In this document: piece by piece, positions 44,874-54,540 of the stretch
Layout of the letters: the number at the start of each line of letters is the position of its first letter
How positions within the stretch are numbered: position 1 is the stretch's first letter
Source of the DNA: Vaginimicrobium propionicum
GTDB lineage: Bacteria; Actinomycetota; Actinomycetes; Propionibacteriales; Propionibacteriaceae
DNA length: 64,000 nucleotides
Direction: 5' to 3'
NCBI RefSeq assembly: GCF_900155645.1
Contig: NZ_LT706985.1
Coordinates: 434,001 to 498,000 of the forward strand
The notes under the pieces: model-generated
What the model was told of the DNA's origin: nothing
The model's input: the letters and a program-made list of their open reading frames with translations, nothing else
Databases searched by the model: none
Made by a program: the position numbers and the translations under genes

Positions 44874-45719
44874 ATGAGTAGTCACCCACCTGAAGAAAAC
44901 TGGCCAGAATTTCTTCCTCCGCAGGACGAATCTGGGCAGCCATCTGATAACGGCGGGTCTGTTCATCAATCACCGACAGTCAATAATTACTCCCCTACTA
45001 ACGATTCCTACGATTGGCATTACTACGAAACCACCAGCGATTTTGGACGTTTGCCCCCTAGACCTAAAAGTCCAAAACGCAAATGGGCTTTCCGGCCAGC
45101 AAATATAACCAACCCGAGCGTCACTTACACGCTGGTTATTCTCTGCGTTGGTGTGTGGTTTTTGCAATTGTTATTCGGGCCAAATTTAACCAGCACTTTT
45201 GATCTACGCCCGTTATTGGTTCGGTTTGAACCCTGGCGGTTAATAACTTCCGCTTTCCTACATTCCCCTAATTCAATCTTGCATTTATTAATGAATATGC
45301 TCGCATTGTATTGGATTGGATCAGACCTCGAAAAAATTTTGGGCCACGCAAAATATTTAACCTTATATCTGCTTTCGGCTCTTGGCGGTAGTGCGTTTTT
45401 TGTACTGCTATCGGCACCTAATAGCTCAGCTCTAGGTGCTTCGGGAGCGATTTTCGGCATGTTTGGCGCTTACGCCGTCTTTTACAAGGCACTAAAACAA
45501 AACATGTCAGGAATCCTTGTTCTATTGCTACTTAACTTATCTATGCCACTATTCGTGCCTGGAATCGCCTGGCAAGCGCACGTTGGTGGCTTATTAACTG
45601 GCGGTGGGCTAACAGCAATTTATCTGGCCTGCGCTCACCGAAGAAAAACTGTTTGGCCATGGGTGGTTATTGTCACGGTGGCTTTGTTTGGCATCATATT
45701 CATTCGGTCATTCGTATAG
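44874..45719 (+). CDS. Rhomboid family intramembrane serine protease
   Basis: 281 residues. An N-terminal cytoplasmic part of about 80 residues is rich in Pro, Ser, Asn and Tyr. Six TM helices follow. Catalytic Ser is in SALGASGAIFGMFGAY (GxSG) and catalytic His in WQAHVGGLLTGGGL. The first luminal loop FEPWRLITSAFLHSPNSILHLLMNM includes the conserved WR and HxxxN-type HLLMN elements. It cleaves membrane-protein TM segments; substrate unknown. It starts 10 bases after the Hsp70-like gene. Confidence 0.93.
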   Translation: MSSHPPEENWPEFLPPQDESGQPSDNGGSVHQSPTVNNYSPTNDSYDWHYYETTSDFGRLPPRPKSPKRKWAFRPANITNPSVTYTLVILCVGVWFLQLLFGPNLTSTFDLRPLLVRFEPWRLITSAFLHSPNSILHLLMNMLALYWIGSDLEKILGHAKYLTLYLLSALGGSAFFVLLSAPNSSALGASGAIFGMFGAYAVFYKALKQNMSGILVLLLLNLSMPLFVPGIAWQAHVGGLLTGGGLTAIYLACAHRRKTVWPWVVIVTVALFGIIFIRSFV

Positions 45720-45729
45720 TCGAGGAAAA

Positions 45730-46611
45730 ATGCGTATAAAAACACCCCTTATTCTCGTCGGTGCGTTCTTATTACTAACTGGTTGTTCATCTCATCCAAA
45801 CGCTCCATCAGCTAATTTTTTCGACGCAGAAACTTATGATTTTGCGGTAGCTACACTGGCCAAAGACAGTGGCGACTTAAGCGATTTAAGAAGGCTAAAA
45901 GTCAGCCCCTCAGCGTTCACTACTACTTATCTCGACGCCGGTGACACTTACGATTATGTTTTGACTGTCGATGAGAAAAAGAAAACAGATTTCGCTAAAG
46001 AAACTCGCAACGCTATTGAATCTGAAACTCTTTCATCCCCTACTGCCTATCGTGATCGAGTGTTGACCCTCGCAGATGAAGCTAAATCTCGTTGCCCAGA
46101 CCCTCAAGTAGAGGTGACTAAATTCGATTCAGCAACCGATGTGTTAGTCGCCTCCTGCGGGGTCAAAGACGTGGTAGTAAATTTTGGGTCAATAAAATTA
46201 GATGACCGCATGGATTTTTCTGATGCCTCCCAAGTCCATGATCTGCTGGCAGCTTTCCAGGAGGTTGGCGATCAAAAACTAACCAAGATAGCCATCGGCC
46301 AAGATGATAAGTCGCAGACAGGGATGAGAATTGAATCTGCCACTAGACAAATTTCTTATTTACTGACAAATGATTCGACTCTTTTCAACGCAGTGGCGAC
46401 TAATCAAGACTCGGGATTGACCTTCGAATGGTCAGATTTAAATCTTGATGCAATAACAAAGGTATTTGCTGAAGAAACCGACCGCAGTGGAAAAGTTACC
46501 ATGCACATTTTCCGTGATGCGGATTCACAGAAAATAGTGCTGGCTGTTAAAGCCAGTGACGATTCCGTAAGGCTTTTCGAAGCCGACGGAACCTTCATCA
46601 TTGATGCTTAA
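45730..46611 (+). CDS. Putative lipoprotein, function unknown
   Basis: 293 residues. N-terminus MRIKTPLILVGAFLLLTGCSS is a lipoprotein signal with lipobox LLTGC. The rest is soluble, with no recognised domain; there is no repeat and only one more cysteine pair (SRCPDPQ and VASCGVKD). ATG 45730 is preceded by CGAGGAAAA; the frame itself opens inside the rhomboid gene. Placement between a rhomboid and a phosphatase suggests a function at the outer face of the membrane, without further detail. Confidence 0.8.
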   Translation: MRIKTPLILVGAFLLLTGCSSHPNAPSANFFDAETYDFAVATLAKDSGDLSDLRRLKVSPSAFTTTYLDAGDTYDYVLTVDEKKKTDFAKETRNAIESETLSSPTAYRDRVLTLADEAKSRCPDPQVEVTKFDSATDVLVASCGVKDVVVNFGSIKLDDRMDFSDASQVHDLLAAFQEVGDQKLTKIAIGQDDKSQTGMRIESATRQISYLLTNDSTLFNAVATNQDSGLTFEWSDLNLDAITKVFAEETDRSGKVTMHIFRDADSQKIVLAVKASDDSVRLFEADGTFIIDA

Positions 46612-46684
46612 GCCTTCAAGTCAAGGTCTAGGGTCTAGAGGCTGATTCGAGACAGTCCAGCATTAATTCGCTAACCTAACGCAT

Positions 46685-47482
46685 GTGAAATATCCGATGT
46701 GTTTTCAGGCGTACGGACGCTCTGACATCGGGCGAGCCAGAAAAAACAACCAAGATTCCGGGTATTTCTCTAGTAAAGCGTGTGTAGTAGCAGACGGTGT
46801 GGGAGGTGCCGCGGCAGGAGAAGTCGCGTCCGCCACTATGGTTCACACTTTAGCTCAATGCTTTGAGTCCAATATCCCTCAAGCGCTTCGCAGCGCATTT
46901 GCTAAAGCAAATGACAAGCTCAGCGCCCGAATTGCCGAACAACCTGAAACCTATGGGATGGCGACAACATGTACTGGGATTTTTCTCGGACAAGCTGGTT
47001 TAAGCCTGGCTCACTTGGGAGATTCTCGTTGTTACCGTCTGCATGACCATAAGTTCAGCCAAGTAACTCGCGACGATACATGGGCGCAGCTGTTGGTGGA
47101 TCAAGGTTTGTTGGAGCCAGAAGAGGTAGCGACCTACCCCATGCGCAATCTACTGTTACATGCCTTAAGCGGGGGTATCCAAGACAGTGCTGTCGTTAAT
47201 ATTTCCACTTTTGATGTGGTTGAAGGCGATCGGTGGGTGTTAACTAGCGATGGCGTCCATAGTTATCTTGATGCGGATTTAATCGAGCAGATAGTATCAA
47301 CTGCTGCGGACGCACGCACCTGCGCTGATGAGCTAGTAGAACGGGCTTTAGAAACAACCCACGATAATGTGACAGCAATCGTTGCCGACGTTGTCGTTGC
47401 TCAATGCGACGATACAGACAATTTCGTTGGGGCCGCTATAGGTGAGTCGCTAACATTGCCTTCATGGCAGCTTCCGGCTTAA
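46685..47482 (+). CDS. PP2C-family Ser/Thr protein phosphatase
   Basis: 265-residue metal-dependent phosphatase. Motifs are SDIGRARKNNQDSGYFSS (phosphate Arg and metal Asp), VVADGVGGAAAGEVAS (metal DG), LAHLGDSRCYRLHD, WVLTSDGVHSYLD and DNVTAIVADVV (metal DN). No TM helix, unlike actinobacterial PstP, so it is a cytoplasmic enzyme. No protein kinase lies nearby, and the substrate is unknown. GTG 46685 has no Shine-Dalgarno; translation may be leaderless or start at ATG 46697. The 3' end overlaps the M16 gene by 19 bases. Confidence 0.9.
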   Translation: MKYPMCFQAYGRSDIGRARKNNQDSGYFSSKACVVADGVGGAAAGEVASATMVHTLAQCFESNIPQALRSAFAKANDKLSARIAEQPETYGMATTCTGIFLGQAGLSLAHLGDSRCYRLHDHKFSQVTRDDTWAQLLVDQGLLEPEEVATYPMRNLLLHALSGGIQDSAVVNISTFDVVEGDRWVLTSDGVHSYLDADLIEQIVSTAADARTCADELVERALETTHDNVTAIVADVVVAQCDDTDNFVGAAIGESLTLPSWQLPA

Positions 47483-48747
47483 AAATTCATTACCCGATTT
47501 CCGCTACGACGCTAGACAACGGATTGCGGGTGCAGGTTTGTCCGGACAAATACGCTGCTGGGGTGGCCATCAACTTGTGGTTTCGCGTCGGTTCAGGTGA
47601 TGAATCGGTTGGGAAAACTGGGTTCGCTCATTTATTCGAGCATTTAATGTTTCAAGGTTCAAAAAATGTAATGGCAGGAGAACACTTGGGACTAATTCAG
47701 TCGATAGGTGGCCAGTGTAATGCAACTACCAGTTTTGATCGCACAAATTATTTTGAAACTGTGCCAAAGCGAGGCCTGGAATTAGCGCTTTGGCTGGAAG
47801 CAGAAAGGCTGGCGAGCCTTGATGTTAGCCACACTAATCTAGATACTCAGCGTGAAGTGGTTAAAGGAGAACGGCGTCAACGTTACGACAACGTCCCATA
47901 CGGTGATTTTCTAGAGTTAATCCTTCAACTAAATTTCCCGCCCAACCATTGCTATGCTCATTCCACTATTGGATCGATGACTGACCTAGAGAATGCCAGT
48001 TTGACAGATGTAAAGGATTTTTTTAACTGCTGGTATCGTCCAGACGGAGCTGTTATTTCCCTGGTTGGGGATATATCTGAAAACCAAGGCTTCGAACTGG
48101 TAAATAAATACTTTGGTGAAATTCCAACAGGATCAAACCCAGTACCTAAACAATTACGACCCAACCAACTCCCGGCTCACAATCAGGTGCCGGTTTTGCG
48201 AGTTACCCGTCAGGTGCAACGCAGCACTATTACCTGCTCTTGGCGCACTCCCCCAGTAACACACCCAGATTTTGATGCTATCCAGTTAGCTTTAGCCGTT
48301 TTAGCTGGCAGTGAATCATCAAGGCTTTATCGCCAATTGGTAAGAGACTCTGGTGAGGCGGAAACAATAACTGCACTAGATTATGGGTTAGTGCGTGGTA
48401 CTTCTGTGGCCATGATTCATTCAAGAGTAAGCCCGGAATCCACCACCGAAACTATTCGCGACCATATTCTCATGGCGATTAATAAGCTGTGCGAAGATGG
48501 CCCAAGTGAAGCTGAATTATCGAGAGTCAAAGCTGGTTTTGAACATGATTGGTTAAGCCAATTAGCATTAATTGATTCTCGCGCTAATCAGATGAGCGGC
48601 GCATACACCCTCTTTGATGATGTTGACTACGTCAATAATCAATTTGACACCGTTATAGCAATAACCGCAGAACAAGTGGCTCAAGCTGCTATCAAGTGGC
48701 TGTCACCTATAGCTCATGGTGAGCTGCATTATTTAGGAGAACAGTGA
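47464..48747 (+). CDS. M16-family zinc metallopeptidase, catalytic member
   Basis: 427-residue single-unit M16 (pitrilysin) peptidase. Inverted zinc motif HLFEHLMFQG (HxxEH) with the third ligand Glu in LDTQREVVKGERRQRYD. The C-terminal half has an SSRLYRQLVRDSGEAETI Arg/Tyr segment. Homodimers or heterodimers of such halves form the chamber. The following gene encodes the partner, with a 4-base GTGA overlap. It has no signal peptide, so it is cytoplasmic. Confidence 0.94.
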   Translation: MAASGLKIHYPISATTLDNGLRVQVCPDKYAAGVAINLWFRVGSGDESVGKTGFAHLFEHLMFQGSKNVMAGEHLGLIQSIGGQCNATTSFDRTNYFETVPKRGLELALWLEAERLASLDVSHTNLDTQREVVKGERRQRYDNVPYGDFLELILQLNFPPNHCYAHSTIGSMTDLENASLTDVKDFFNCWYRPDGAVISLVGDISENQGFELVNKYFGEIPTGSNPVPKQLRPNQLPAHNQVPVLRVTRQVQRSTITCSWRTPPVTHPDFDAIQLALAVLAGSESSRLYRQLVRDSGEAETITALDYGLVRGTSVAMIHSRVSPESTTETIRDHILMAINKLCEDGPSEAELSRVKAGFEHDWLSQLALIDSRANQMSGAYTLFDDVDYVNNQFDTVIAITAEQVAQAAIKWLSPIAHGELHYLGEQ

Positions 48748-50060
48748 TTAGGCCAATAGTAGGTGCTGGCGAACCCTACACATTCCCGAGCCCAATGGTA
48801 TCCAAGCTTGCCAACGGGTTAGAAATCTGGATCTTCCAAATGGCGGGTCAACATGTGATTTCGGCTGAGCTTTCGGTGCCCGTCCCACTCAACGCAGAGC
48901 CTATAGATGGAATCAACCAAGTAACGCTAGCCAGTTTAGACACTGGAACCATAAATCATCCAAACACCCAACTAGTAGAGTCATTAGAAGCTCAAGGCGC
49001 TAGTTTCAGCGGCAGCATTAAACGTTCAGCGGCTCAGATCGGGCTGTCTGTGCCGGCAACTAGGGTTGCTAAAGCACTAAAGTTATTCGCAGAAATTATT
49101 ACCCAGCCGAGTTTGACTTTTAAGAATATTGCCACCCAAATGGCTTTACACGAATCGGCATTGGCCAGGATGCAAAACAGTTCATCTCATCTAGCCTGGG
49201 AAGCCTTTGCACGAGCCGTCTTTGCCGACGAAGATCGATCCTCAAGACCACTGATGGGCACCATTGAAGATCTGCATCGTATGACTCCCCAAGATGTCAG
49301 AGATTTCTTCGCTAAATATTGGACGCCGACCAACGCTGTGTTAGCTATTGCTGGTGATTTTCCAGCAGCGTTAGGTGATGAAATCGCTTACTTCGAGTCT
49401 TGGCTGCCTAGAACCCCGGCACAAATTAGTGAACCAATCAAACGCAATACTCAACGTAAAATTTGGCTCATTGATAGACCAAATGCTGTTGCCGCAGATG
49501 TGCGCATCGGCGGGTTCGGCATTGATCGGTTAAGTTCACTTTGGCCAGCATTCCAAGTCGCAGCTTGCAGCGTCGGTGGTTCATTCATGAGCCGTTTGAA
49601 TACAGTCCTTCGCGAAAAGCTCGGATACACTTATGGCGCTCATTTTGTGGCTGCCCCCTTGCAATCTGGCGGCACTTTTACCGCTTTAGCAAGTTTTAGA
49701 ACAGAAGTCGTTGCCAAGGCGGTAGCCAAGACGCTTGAACTACTGGACATTAGTGCTGCCCCGCTTAGTGAAGACGAAGTAGCTGATGCAAAAAATTATC
49801 TGATCTCAGCAGCGCCACTAATTTTTGATTCTGCCGGAGCCATCGCTAATACAGCTGCTAATTTGGCTGGCGTGGGGTTAACTGCCGCCTACCTAAACGA
49901 TAACGCTCGGACTGTATCTAAGGTAAGCGCTGACGAAGCTAACGAAGCGTTCACCTCAATCGTAAAACCCAGTGATTGCCACATTACAATTTGCGGTAAG
50001 GCTGACGTAATCGAACCTGACTTGCGTGCCCAAGGTTTCAGCGTCGAAGTTTTCGGGTAA
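48744..50060 (+). CDS. M16-family peptidase partner subunit, zinc motif absent
   Basis: 438 residues, same fold as the preceding gene, but the HxxEH region is replaced (GINQVTLASLDTGTIN), so it cannot bind the catalytic zinc. The Arg/Tyr pair that holds the substrate in the second subunit of the chamber is present in MSRLNTVLREKLGYTYGAH. This matches the known two-gene M16B type, where one subunit has zinc and the other the Arg/Tyr pair. Start is GTG, overlapping the previous stop by 4 bases. A stem-loop covers the stop codon. Confidence 0.92.
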   Translation: MIRPIVGAGEPYTFPSPMVSKLANGLEIWIFQMAGQHVISAELSVPVPLNAEPIDGINQVTLASLDTGTINHPNTQLVESLEAQGASFSGSIKRSAAQIGLSVPATRVAKALKLFAEIITQPSLTFKNIATQMALHESALARMQNSSSHLAWEAFARAVFADEDRSSRPLMGTIEDLHRMTPQDVRDFFAKYWTPTNAVLAIAGDFPAALGDEIAYFESWLPRTPAQISEPIKRNTQRKIWLIDRPNAVAADVRIGGFGIDRLSSLWPAFQVAACSVGGSFMSRLNTVLREKLGYTYGAHFVAAPLQSGGTFTALASFRTEVVAKAVAKTLELLDISAAPLSEDEVADAKNYLISAAPLIFDSAGAIANTAANLAGVGLTAAYLNDNARTVSKVSADEANEAFTSIVKPSDCHITICGKADVIEPDLRAQGFSVEVFG

Positions 50061-50079
50061 CCGACTAATGCCGGTTACC
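50056..50079 (+). terminator. 8-bp stem-loop between convergent M16 and UPF0182 genes
   Basis: GGTAACCG (50056-50063) pairs with CGGTTACC (50072-50079), loop ACTAATGC; the M16 stop codon is within the stem. It is followed by GGAAAACC, so it is not a classical U-tract terminator. Possible bidirectional end. Confidence 0.4.
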
Positions 50080-50091
50080 GGAAAACCTTCA

Positions 50092-52944
50092 TTAGCCTAG
50101 TGCTTGATCAGCCTCAGCCAAACGTTGACGGGCGATACCAATTTGCTTCTGGTATTCACCTAAATCACCATTCTTTAACGCATTATCTGCGGCCTGATAG
50201 GCAGCTGTGGCCTCCTGCAGTTTCTGTTTAGCAGCAGCGGAACCAGTCGCTGGAGGTGTTACCTGACCCTCATCAGTTTCCGTCTGCTCAGTCTGATTTT
50301 CGCCAGTATCAACGCCAGCATCGCCTTGGAAGACCATATCTAGAGCTTCCTGCAAAGTCTCTCCAATGCCGATATGGTCACCAAATCTCACTGCAATAAA
50401 GCGCAACACAGGATATGAGCCTTGAGTGCGTCCACGAGTGTAAATTGGCTCAACGTAAATCAGACCGCCGCCTATCGGCAAGGTCAACAAATTGCCGTAA
50501 ACCGGCTCTGCTGCTCCCTGAGTAGTGAACGGCAATAGTGCTTGCTGCACTCGCTGATCTGACTGGATAGCGTTATAGGTTTGGTTAGGTCCAGGAACCT
50601 GATAAGTATCCGATAACCGTAATACGCGGATTTTGCCATAATCAGGATCAGCAGCGTCAGCTACCACAGCCATATAGGCACCCAAATTTTCCCGTTGATT
50701 AGGAACAAAGACAGCCGTTTGAGAGAAGACAGCATGCTCCTCACCAGGCCATTTAATGGACAGGTAGTAAGGCGGCTCCAAAGTATTTTCCGCCCGTGGG
50801 TCATTGGGGATTACCCACAAATCTGACTGTTGATACCAAGCCGAAGGATCCGTCATATGGTATCTGCCCAATACTTGACGCTGCACCTTGAACATGTCCT
50901 GGGGATAGCGCAAATGGTTAAGTAAATCTTCACTAATCTCGGACTTGTCTTTCAAAATACCTGGATAGGTTTTATCCCAAGTCTGCAAAATCGGATCACT
51001 GGTATCCCAGGCATATAGCGAAACAGTTCCGTCATAAGCGTCCACAACGGCTTTCACCGAGTTACGCATGTAGTTAACGTTTTTACGAGCCACACCTGTC
51101 GAATCCCAATTTGTAGTCGAATCATTAGTGGCAGCCTGCAAATCAACTCGTTGTGAGTTAGGGAAAGTATCTGACGTGGTGTATCCGTCAACGATCCATA
51201 CCACACGCCCATCGACGATAGCTGGATACGGATCCTGATCAACGTTCAACCATGGAGCTATCTGGCTTACCCGCTGGGCAGGAGTTCGATCAAATAAGAT
51301 GCGCGAATTGGAGTTAACTCTAGAGCTAAGTAATAAGTTAATATCGCCAAATCGAGTAGCGAAAGCCAAGCGGTGCATTATGCCGCCAACGTCTACCCCG
51401 CCTTTACCATCATAGGTGGTGTAACTTTCACCGCCACCGGTTTCGTTCCCGCCTGGAGTGTCCAATTCGACTGGATCTTCACCCTCTTTAGCGCCAACGA
51501 TTGAATAGGTATCCGTATTTTCACCGAAATAAACTCGCGGCTCAGTTTGCTTTAACTCCCCTACCGGTGGAATATCTCGGCTGATCCATTCAGGCTCACC
51601 AGAAGCCTGTCTGCGATTGCCGTAAGCTCCAACCATCGCATACCCGTGGGTATAAACCGTATGCACATTGTTCCAGGTCTGGTTTTCTTGAGGTAAACCA
51701 GCGTGATTGATTTCTCGTACTGCAACAATCGCGTCTGTTTCTTTACCATCGATCGTGTAGCGGTCAACATCCAGTACACCTGGGAACTTGTAGTAGCCGC
51801 GTACCTGTTGAAGTTGCTCGAATGTGGGAGCTACCACCTCTGGGTCAACCAATCTGATTCCTGGCAGAGCAACTGCATCTTCACGAAGCTGGCCGGCAGA
51901 TACGTCCACCCTAGCCTCATAATCAATAATTTGGGTGTCATCAACTCCGTAAGCGAAACGGGTTGCCTCTATCTGCTTTTCAATGAAAGGACGTTCCATC
52001 ACCGGTTCTGATGGGCTCACAGAGAAACGCTGTTGCAACCCTGGCACTATCATTTGGGCAATCAAGGCAGTCACTAACGCAACCGCCAAGCCTGCTGTTG
52101 GGATAAACCAGCGGCGCAACTTAATGTTGACAAGAAATGCGGCTGCGATGACGAACAGCACGCCTGCCATGACCGTGGTAGCGACAATTCTCGAATGAAA
52201 ATCGGTGTAACCAACGCCAGTAAATAATGCATCATTATCTGAGTAAGCAAACGACAGTCTATGCAGCACCATATAAAGACCCAAGTCGATAAAAATCAGC
52301 GCAGCTAGCCCGCTCAAATGGGATTGAGCCGATTTCGAAAATGGGTTGTTAAATTTCATTTTTGGCATTTCGCCACGTTGCAAAGCCGACGGGTCGATTC
52401 TGATTCCTGTCGAGTTTGAAGCAGTGAAATAGAAGCCAGCAGTAACAACAAGTGAAATAACTAGCACCCAACCGACTTGTTGAACAACGAAGCGCCACCA
52501 TGGCAAAGCGAACACGAAGAAAGAAGCGTCCAGAGACTCGAAATAGGCGCTGGCGCGATCGAAACTGGTGCCATTTCGCCAACCCAAGAAAGCGTCTAAA
52601 TGATTAATGGCTGCTATACCAGTCAAAGCGCCGAGACCGATACTAGCTGCCCAGAGGATTAAGCCTCCCTTTTTGATTCCAGATTTGCTGCCTACCATCC
52701 GATTAGCTAGGAGCAAATTAACGCCCAACACAACAGCAGCTATGACGAAAAATATGGCAAATAGTAGTAATGAATTGCCCCACCGAATTGCGAACACTTG
52801 TGGGGTCTCAACTGAGCGATACCACAGATAGTCTGTCCAAATTCTTGAGAACAGCATAAAACCGACGATTATTACGGCCAATATGGCCAGCGTCGGCGCT
52901 AATGCTTTGCCACCCCGGCTATGCTCAGTTTCCACGGTTGTCAT
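50092..52944 (-). CDS. UPF0182 family large membrane protein
   Basis: 950 residues. Seven N-terminal TM helices (about 15-310) and a long extracytoplasmic domain; family hallmarks are TDYLWYRSVETPQVFAIRWG at the first loop, VMERPFIEKQIEATRFAYG, TWNNVHTVYTHGYAMVGAYG, IHRLAFATRFGDINLLLS-like segment, and KVQRQVLGRYHMTDPSAWYQ. The last 70 residues are acidic and helical. Typical UPF0182 length is 900-1000. Function unknown. It is cotranscribed in order with the PPA1309 gene (22 bases upstream) and the PDZ protease gene. Confidence 0.93.
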   Translation of the reverse strand: MTTVETEHSRGGKALAPTLAILAVIIVGFMLFSRIWTDYLWYRSVETPQVFAIRWGNSLLLFAIFFVIAAVVLGVNLLLANRMVGSKSGIKKGGLILWAASIGLGALTGIAAINHLDAFLGWRNGTSFDRASAYFESLDASFFVFALPWWRFVVQQVGWVLVISLVVTAGFYFTASNSTGIRIDPSALQRGEMPKMKFNNPFSKSAQSHLSGLAALIFIDLGLYMVLHRLSFAYSDNDALFTGVGYTDFHSRIVATTVMAGVLFVIAAAFLVNIKLRRWFIPTAGLAVALVTALIAQMIVPGLQQRFSVSPSEPVMERPFIEKQIEATRFAYGVDDTQIIDYEARVDVSAGQLREDAVALPGIRLVDPEVVAPTFEQLQQVRGYYKFPGVLDVDRYTIDGKETDAIVAVREINHAGLPQENQTWNNVHTVYTHGYAMVGAYGNRRQASGEPEWISRDIPPVGELKQTEPRVYFGENTDTYSIVGAKEGEDPVELDTPGGNETGGGESYTTYDGKGGVDVGGIMHRLAFATRFGDINLLLSSRVNSNSRILFDRTPAQRVSQIAPWLNVDQDPYPAIVDGRVVWIVDGYTTSDTFPNSQRVDLQAATNDSTTNWDSTGVARKNVNYMRNSVKAVVDAYDGTVSLYAWDTSDPILQTWDKTYPGILKDKSEISEDLLNHLRYPQDMFKVQRQVLGRYHMTDPSAWYQQSDLWVIPNDPRAENTLEPPYYLSIKWPGEEHAVFSQTAVFVPNQRENLGAYMAVVADAADPDYGKIRVLRLSDTYQVPGPNQTYNAIQSDQRVQQALLPFTTQGAAEPVYGNLLTLPIGGGLIYVEPIYTRGRTQGSYPVLRFIAVRFGDHIGIGETLQEALDMVFQGDAGVDTGENQTEQTETDEGQVTPPATGSAAAKQKLQEATAAYQAADNALKNGDLGEYQKQIGIARQRLAEADQALG

Positions 52945-52966
52945 CGATACCTCTTTGTGTCAGTTT

Positions 52967-53485
52967 CTATTTCAATGTACAAGCTAACGCTGTAGTTAAA
53001 GCAGGCGCCATATCACCATGCATTATCTCACCAGGATTTGTCCGCAGTCTGGCAACGCACGATACCTGGCCGGTGCGCAATGCGCCAGCAACTATTCTTA
53101 AATCTTGGCGGTATGGATGGTTAGCCACAAAATCAGCCGCCTCAATCTCATCCTGGGGTATATCTGCCTCATATTCCCTGGTCAAAAAACACCTTTCTAC
53201 AACCAAAGCGCAACCGTCTACAGTAGGTGGCCAGGAAATTGCTGCTAAATCATCCAAAAGGTTACTGCCGCTAAGAAATTCCTGCTCCACAGACGAGTAA
53301 CCACCAGGCACCGTCTCTACTAGCTGTGAACGCAACGACGGCTCCGCAGCCAACAATCTGGCTGTGGGAACAATAGCAAACAATTTTGCAGGCTGATCCC
53401 AACCAAATCTTCCCGCATATCTTTCAATCTCGGCCAGGCAGGCTTCCAAGTTCACCGTAAGGTCTTCATTTTCTGGTTTCAGCAA
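52967..53485 (-). CDS. PPA1309 family protein
   Basis: 172-residue soluble protein of the actinobacterial PPA1309 family; function unknown. Conserved segments are EIERYAGRFGWDQPAKLFAI near the N-terminus, LEGxx-like SVEQEFLSGSNLLDDLAAISWPP, DGCALVVERCFL and DLRIVAGALRTGQVSCVARLR, the order typical of the family. Its start overlaps the end of the upstream PDZ-protease gene by 7 bases, and UPF0182 follows; the order ylbL-PPA1309-UPF0182 is common in actinobacteria. Confidence 0.9.
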   Translation of the reverse strand: MLKPENEDLTVNLEACLAEIERYAGRFGWDQPAKLFAIVPTARLLAAEPSLRSQLVETVPGGYSSVEQEFLSGSNLLDDLAAISWPPTVDGCALVVERCFLTREYEADIPQDEIEAADFVANHPYRQDLRIVAGALRTGQVSCVARLRTNPGEIMHGDMAPALTTALACTLK

Positions 53486-54540
53486 TGCGGCACCTGATCT
53501 GCAGTTTGTGGATCATTAAGCATTTGTAAGGATTCGATAGCATCCTGAAGTTTTGTGACTTTAATGATTCTTGGTGATGAAGCCGTTGGATCTATATCCG
53601 AGCAGTTGGCTGCCGGCAACAGAAAAACAGTAGCACCGGCTCGCCCAGCACCAATTATTTTCTGCTTTACCCCACCAATTGCTCCAATTTCTCCATCAGC
53701 ATTTATCTCACCAGAGCCCGCCACAATTTTGTTTGCAAATAGCGACTCGTTGGATAGTTTCTCGTATAGTCCGAGAGCAAATATCAATCCACCGCTTGGA
53801 CCTGCGATTGCTGGGTCTATTGCATAGTCAACTTTAATGTTGTGGCTATAGGCGTCTTCTAGATCCACACCTATACGAGCAATTTGGGGATTGTCGTTTC
53901 CGGCTGCCGCAGTTAGGTTAACTACTAGTGGTTGGCCATCACGAATAATGTCTATTTTTACCGCATCGCCAGGGCGTAAAGTGCCTAGACTATCCAATAC
54001 TTGAGTTTTCGTCTGTACCCGAACGTCATTTACAGACACTATCTTGTCTGCAACCTGAAGTTTATCTGCCGCTGGCCCCGCACTGGAGACCCGCTTGACT
54101 TGGACAGTTTGGCTGACAGAAAAACCAGACTGTCTTAAAGCCGCCACTAGAGCAGCGTCTTGAGAATCAGCCATCTGTTGGCGTTCAGCTTTTTGGATTT
54201 CCTCCGCAGAACGAATATCTGAGTAAACGAAGGCTCGCGGCAAAATAGTGGAATCGCGCCCAGCCAAACTTATAAAGGCTTGTGGCAGCGTGAGGCTCGA
54301 GTCGGCCTTAGTTACCGCAACGGTAGTCAATAGCAGCTTCCCACTTGCCGGCTCGTTAGCCATTCCTTCAATCTTGATTACGTCCTTACCGTTTTGAGTC
54401 GATAGAACGTCCAAAGTTGCTCCTGGAGACCAGGACACGAATGGTACTGGAATTAGGGTTACAGCAACACTCAATGCAACAAAGAGCACCGCCGCTGAGA
54501 TGGTTGTAGCCAGGCTGCCCTTAAGCTTGATGCCGCTCAT
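53479..54540 (-). CDS. PDZ and Lon-like (S16) membrane-anchored protease, YlbL family
   Basis: 353 residues. One N-terminal TM anchor (about 10-32), then a PDZ domain (about 135-225, SSAGPAADKLQVADKIVSVN). Then a Lon proteolytic domain with the catalytic Ser in AIAGPSGGLIFALGLYEKL and the Lys in IGAIGGVKQKIIGAGRAGA. No ATPase domain is present, so it is not a full Lon. Likely cuts exported proteins near the membrane. Divergent upstream neighbour is the zincin-like gene. Confidence 0.92.
   Translation of the reverse strand: MSGIKLKGSLATTISAAVLFVALSVAVTLIPVPFVSWSPGATLDVLSTQNGKDVIKIEGMANEPASGKLLLTTVAVTKADSSLTLPQAFISLAGRDSTILPRAFVYSDIRSAEEIQKAERQQMADSQDAALVAALRQSGFSVSQTVQVKRVSSAGPAADKLQVADKIVSVNDVRVQTKTQVLDSLGTLRPGDAVKIDIIRDGQPLVVNLTAAAGNDNPQIARIGVDLEDAYSHNIKVDYAIDPAIAGPSGGLIFALGLYEKLSNESLFANKIVAGSGEINADGEIGAIGGVKQKIIGAGRAGATVFLLPAANCSDIDPTASSPRIIKVTKLQDAIESLQMLNDPQTADQVPHC

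Noticed and set aside
45125-45460. 111-codon minus-strand frame within the rhomboid gene
   Set aside because: Antisense shadow of a gene with clear catalytic motifs.
46630-46645. Tandem GGTCTAG repeats ahead of the PP2C gene
   Set aside because: Only two short copies; not enough to call a regulatory array.
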